Positions 61,827 through 64,000 of a stretch of 64,000 nt of DNA are shown piece by piece. The stretch comes from Desulfuromusa sp. (GTDB taxonomy: Bacteria > Desulfobacterota > Desulfuromonadia > Desulfuromonadales > Geopsychrobacteraceae): contig JADGEB010000014.1 in NCBI GenBank assembly GCA_016744595.1, forward strand, positions 1-64,000, written 5' to 3'. Position 1 is the first letter of the stretch; the number at the start of each line of letters is the position of its first letter. The notes beneath the pieces were generated by a model, which saw nothing but the letters and a program-made list of their open reading frames with translations, was not told where the DNA came from and did no database searches. The translations under genes and the position numbers were made by a program.

Positions 61827-62579
61827 TTAAATTGATTTCTTTTTGAAAAATCCGGCGATGGTTTCACGCACTTCTGGAGTTTCCATCCTGTCATTAAATA
61901 AATCGAGTTCTCTCGCCATAGCGGTACTTACAGCATCATCCATTCCATGTTTAAGTAACGCTTTAGTAGCTATAATTGCATCTGAATCCTTGTGAGCTAA
62001 CTTTTCAGCAACTTCCAGTGCACGTTCCATCAAATCACTGGCAGAAACGATTCCATTCACCAGCCCAATTCGCTCTGCTAACTCAGCTCCAAACGGTTCA
62101 CCAAGTAAAATGATTTCAGCCGCCTTCTGATAACCGATCAGGTGTGGCAAGATATAACTGGTCCCACCCTCTGGAGAAAGGCCAAGATTTAGAAATGGCA
62201 GAGAAAAACGGGTTTTGGGGCCGGCATAAACAAAATCACAATGAAATAACATGATAGTGCCAATCCCTAAACAATATCCATCAACGGCAGCGATAACTGG
62301 TTTCCGTGCATGCCGCAAGGCATCAATATAAATATTGTGTGGATATATTCTGTCAGGTGATGGTCCATTACGGAAACCAGATAGATCATTACCACTAGTA
62401 AAACACCCTTCCAAACCATGAAGAATAATTGCGCTGATACTATCATCAGCGTCTCCACTTTTGATACCCTCAGCTATTTCTTTATACATTTCAGAGGTGA
62501 GAGCGTTTTTCTTCTCAGGTCGATGTATTTGAATGCAAAATGCGCTATCAATTTTTGTGGTAATAATATATCCAGACAT
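61827..62579 (-). CDS. Enoyl-CoA hydratase/isomerase family protein
   Basis: 250 residues, crotonase fold. Acyl-CoA/oxyanion motifs: R-P-E-K-K-N-A-L-T, S-G-N-D-L-S-G-F and D-G-Y-C-L-G-I-G. The active-site region L-S-P-E-G-G-T-S-Y retains one Glu while the first catalytic Glu position is less clear, so hydratase versus isomerase (ECI-like) activity is open; F-F-K-K-K-S-I at the C-terminus is basic. It probably serves fatty-acid or aromatic acid oxidation. It stands alone on the minus strand. Confidence 0.88.
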   Translation of the reverse strand: MSGYIITTKIDSAFCIQIHRPEKKNALTSEMYKEIAEGIKSGDADDSISAIILHGLEGCFTSGNDLSGFRNGPSPDRIYPHNIYIDALRHARKPVIAAVDGYCLGIGTIMLFHCDFVYAGPKTRFSLPFLNLGLSPEGGTSYILPHLIGYQKAAEIILLGEPFGAELAERIGLVNGIVSASDLMERALEVAEKLAHKDSDAIIATKALLKHGMDDAVSTAMARELDLFNDRMETPEVRETIAGFFKKKSI

Positions 62580-62738
62580 GGTGACTTAACTTTCTCTTTT
62601 GCAATTAACAGCCATTTAGACGAAATGCAAAGCGCATTCAGTACACAACGATATAAAAAAGGCCATATCAGGATCGCCTCAAATGACCAATTTACTAGTA
62701 TTATTCGCAACCCTAGAAGGATTCTTCAACTTCATCTC

Positions 62739-62848
62739 GGACTTCATGTCCTCGCTTACGCTGACTCCCCTTCTCTCGTTGTCGCAACCATCCATGGCTG
62801 CTTTTCTGACATCAAGTCAGCGTTCATTCTGCTTCGAACTCTACGTTT
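62739..62848. repeat. Dispersed ~110-bp repeat downstream of tRNA-Arg, copy 2
   Basis: Similar to 37951-38060 downstream of ssrA. Blocks GGACTTC-TGTCCT, GACTCCCC, CCAT and CTGACAT-AAGTCAGCGTTC are shared. It occupies most of the 308-base gap between the enoyl-CoA hydratase and tRNA-Arg, where no protein gene is credible. Confidence 0.7.
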
Positions 62849-62887
62849 CTATTTGTCGAGGTCAGGGTGACCTTCTTCTTTTAATTT

Positions 62888-62964
62888 TGGCGACCCCGGG
62901 AGGATTCGAACCTCCGACAATCACCTTAGGAGGGTGCCGCTCTATCCAGCTGAGCTACGGGGCC
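62888..62964 (-). tRNA. tRNA-Arg (anticodon CCT)
   Basis: Acceptor GGCCCCG pairs with CGGGGTC (one G-T). D-arm GCTC/GAGC, T-arm GGAGG/CCTCC with TTCGAAT, and encoded CCA at 62888-62890 are present. The anticodon loop is CTCCTAA, giving CCT (reads AGG). The first anticodon-stem pair is a G-A mismatch. Confidence 0.95.
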
Positions 62965-63033
62965 GTGGGATGCTTATAACTTAGAGTGTTGTATTTGACA
63001 AGTTCTTTAGATGCACTTATCGAAATAGAATAA

Positions 63034-63549
63034 TTAAAATTTCAACAAACTGTAAACCTTACCTTCAGGGAGTTTACTTCGCCCATCGAGAAACTCTAAT
63101 TCCGCCATAAATGCACACTCATGGATCTCTGCCCCAAGCTTTTCTATCAGCTCAACCACCGCGGTCATAGTGCCACCAGTTGCCAGCAGGTCATCGGCTA
63201 TAATGACTCGATCTCCTTTTTGAAACGCATCTTCATGAATCTCCAGAGAATCACTACCATATTCGAGCTCATAATTGATACTACAAGTATTGTAGGGAAG
63301 TTTTCCGGGCTTCCGCACCAAAGTAATACCGGTTCCAAGTTTGTACGCTAAAGCTGCACCCAAGATAAATCCACGAGCTTCAATTCCAACAATTTGATCA
63401 ATTTTTTCACCAACATATCGATGGGCCAAAAGGTCGACCATACGATTGAAACTTTTGGCATCAGACAACAAGGTGGTAATATCTTTAAAGACAATCCCTT
63501 TTTTAGGAAAATCGTGTATATCGCGGATAATCTGCTTTAACTGATCCAT
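63034..63549 (-). CDS. apt: Adenine phosphoribosyltransferase
   Basis: 171 residues, standard Apt length. It salvages adenine to AMP with PRPP. N-terminal [18 protein letters not shown] is typical. [10 protein letters not shown] and R-K-P-G-K-L-P are substrate loops, and the PRPP motif is [13 protein letters not shown]. It lies 21 bases downstream of the sigma-factor gene, so the two are probably cotranscribed. Confidence 0.97.
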   Translation of the reverse strand: MDQLKQIIRDIHDFPKKGIVFKDITTLLSDAKSFNRMVDLLAHRYVGEKIDQIVGIEARGFILGAALAYKLGTGITLVRKPGKLPYNTCSINYELEYGSDSLEIHEDAFQKGDRVIIADDLLATGGTMTAVVELIEKLGAEIHECAFMAELEFLDGRSKLPEGKVYSLLKF

Positions 63550-63570
63550 TTATAGGCTCCAGATTGAAAG

Positions 63571-64000
63571 TTATTGGTGATCTTCATCAGTGAGACAATT
63601 CTCCATTGACTTTTTTAACTTAATTAGGCTTTTTGCTTCTATTTGACGAATTCTTTCGCGGGTTACTCCAAATTTTTTCCCGATTGTATCAAGAGTTTGC
63701 GGTTCACGATCATCAAGACCGAAACGTAGCGCAAGAATCTCACGCTCATTCTCATTTAATTCAGTCATCCACTCTTGTACGTGGGCAAAACGATCCAGAT
63801 CCTCAATTTTACTTGCTGGATCGACAAGCTTCTTATCTTCGATGGTATCAATCAGACTATAGTCGTCTCCTTCGCCCATAGGGTGCTCAATAGAATACGT
63901 TTTCTTAACCAGAATCATCATTCGACGAACGTAACTGGCATCAACCCCCATCACCTCGGCAATCTCTTCCACCTCTGGATCACGCTTTAAACGTTGTATC
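63571..64000 (-). CDS. rpoS: Sigma-70 family RNA polymerase sigma factor, RpoS-like (C-terminal part)
   Basis: The frame continues past the window edge; about 142 residues are visible. Region 3 (V-E-E-I-A-E-V-M-G-V-D-A-S-Y-V-R-R) precedes region 4 with L-R-F-G-L-D-D-R-E-P-Q-T-L-D-T-I-G and the -35-binding helix V-T-R-E-R-I-R-Q-I-E-A-K-S-L-I-K-L-K. The short tail after region 4 and the adjacent apt gene fit RpoS of Geobacter-like bacteria better than RpoD, but the diagnostic N-terminal part is outside the window. Confidence 0.8.
   Translation of the reverse strand, partial: IQRLKRDPEVEEIAEVMGVDASYVRRMMILVKKTYSIEHPMGEGDDYSLIDTIEDKKLVDPASKIEDLDRFAHVQEWMTELNENEREILALRFGLDDREPQTLDTIGKKFGVTRERIRQIEAKSLIKLKKSMENCLTDEDHQ

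Noticed and set aside
62418-62870. 150-codon plus-strand ORF between the enoyl-CoA hydratase and tRNA-Arg
   Set aside because: It overlaps the hydratase start in antisense and the dispersed repeat; composition is not protein-like.

Overview
The window is chromosomal DNA of moderate-to-low GC from a deltaproteobacterial (Desulfobacterota) lineage close to Desulfuromonadales (Desulfuromonas/Desulfuromusa/Geobacter relatives). This rests on gene content and neighbourhoods: rimP-nusA, an archaeal-type phosphoglycerate mutase, a sigma54-driven glnB-glnA pair, an adenosylcobalamin-dependent ribonucleotide reductase, a giant NAD-glutamate dehydrogenase, a PLP-type aspartate decarboxylase beside panC/panB, rpoS-like and apt genes, and a probable selenoprotein. 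Most of it is dense housekeeping sequence, mainly on the minus strand.

Layout: 1-0.7 kb, start of nusA and rimP, behind a terminator-like hairpin. 0.77-11.1 kb, a tightly packed minus-strand series mutS > amiC-like amidase > glnD > xerD > apgM > trmJ > small hypothetical gene. 11.3-14.4 kb, a hypothetical gene and a cation efflux gene on plus, exbB-exbD and a phosphodiesterase on minus. 14.9-19.7 kb, plus-strand maeB (malic enzyme fused to a phosphotransacetylase-like domain), thrC and mscS. 19.8-26.5 kb, minus-strand glnB-glnA under a sigma54 promoter, lrp-lysA-rlmD, a Ca2+/cation antiporter and a SEC-C protein. 26.5-29.6 kb, small genes: a YbeL-like zinc ribbon protein, a 62-residue membrane protein with an in-frame UGA at a conserved Cys position (probable selenoprotein), two candidate small RNAs, nudC and an HxlR regulator.

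29.97-38.11 kb is an island of about 8.1 kb inserted at the 3' end of ssrA (tmRNA). The 24-bp end of ssrA is repeated at its far boundary. It holds a winged-helix/nucleotidyltransferase pair, an apparent restriction-modification system (GHKL ATPase fused to a PD-(D/E)xK nuclease, a C5 cytosine methyltransferase and an HTH regulator), a possible second nuclease, a small hypothetical gene and a truncated second copy of the nucleotidyltransferase. No integrase is present. It reads as a compact anti-phage defence island and is the best candidate for a little-described system.

38.1-54 kb holds ssrA-smpB, an amidohydrolase, panB-panC-panP behind a leader with two bulged-A hairpins resembling the pan RNA motif, gdh, ksgA, a DUF2062 gene, tsaD, a PIN-PhoH ATPase and a cysteine-desulfurase-like enzyme. 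54-64 kb holds nrdJ (with paired NrdR-like boxes), a YkgJ-like Cys-cluster gene, an HDOD gene, an SDR, an AIM24-family gene, lipB, an aldehyde dehydrogenase, tRNA-Val(CAC), an enoyl-CoA hydratase, tRNA-Arg(CCT), apt and the C-terminal part of an rpoS-like gene.

Functional links: GlnD, GlnB (PII) and GlnA form the nitrogen-signalling cascade, and gdh and maeB tie it to carbon flow. ssrA and smpB form the trans-translation system. panB, panC and panP supply pantothenate without panD. Two dispersed non-coding repeat families occur here in two copies each: a ~100-bp element with CTAGCAG-type inverted ends, and a ~110-bp element found downstream of both ssrA and tRNA-Arg.
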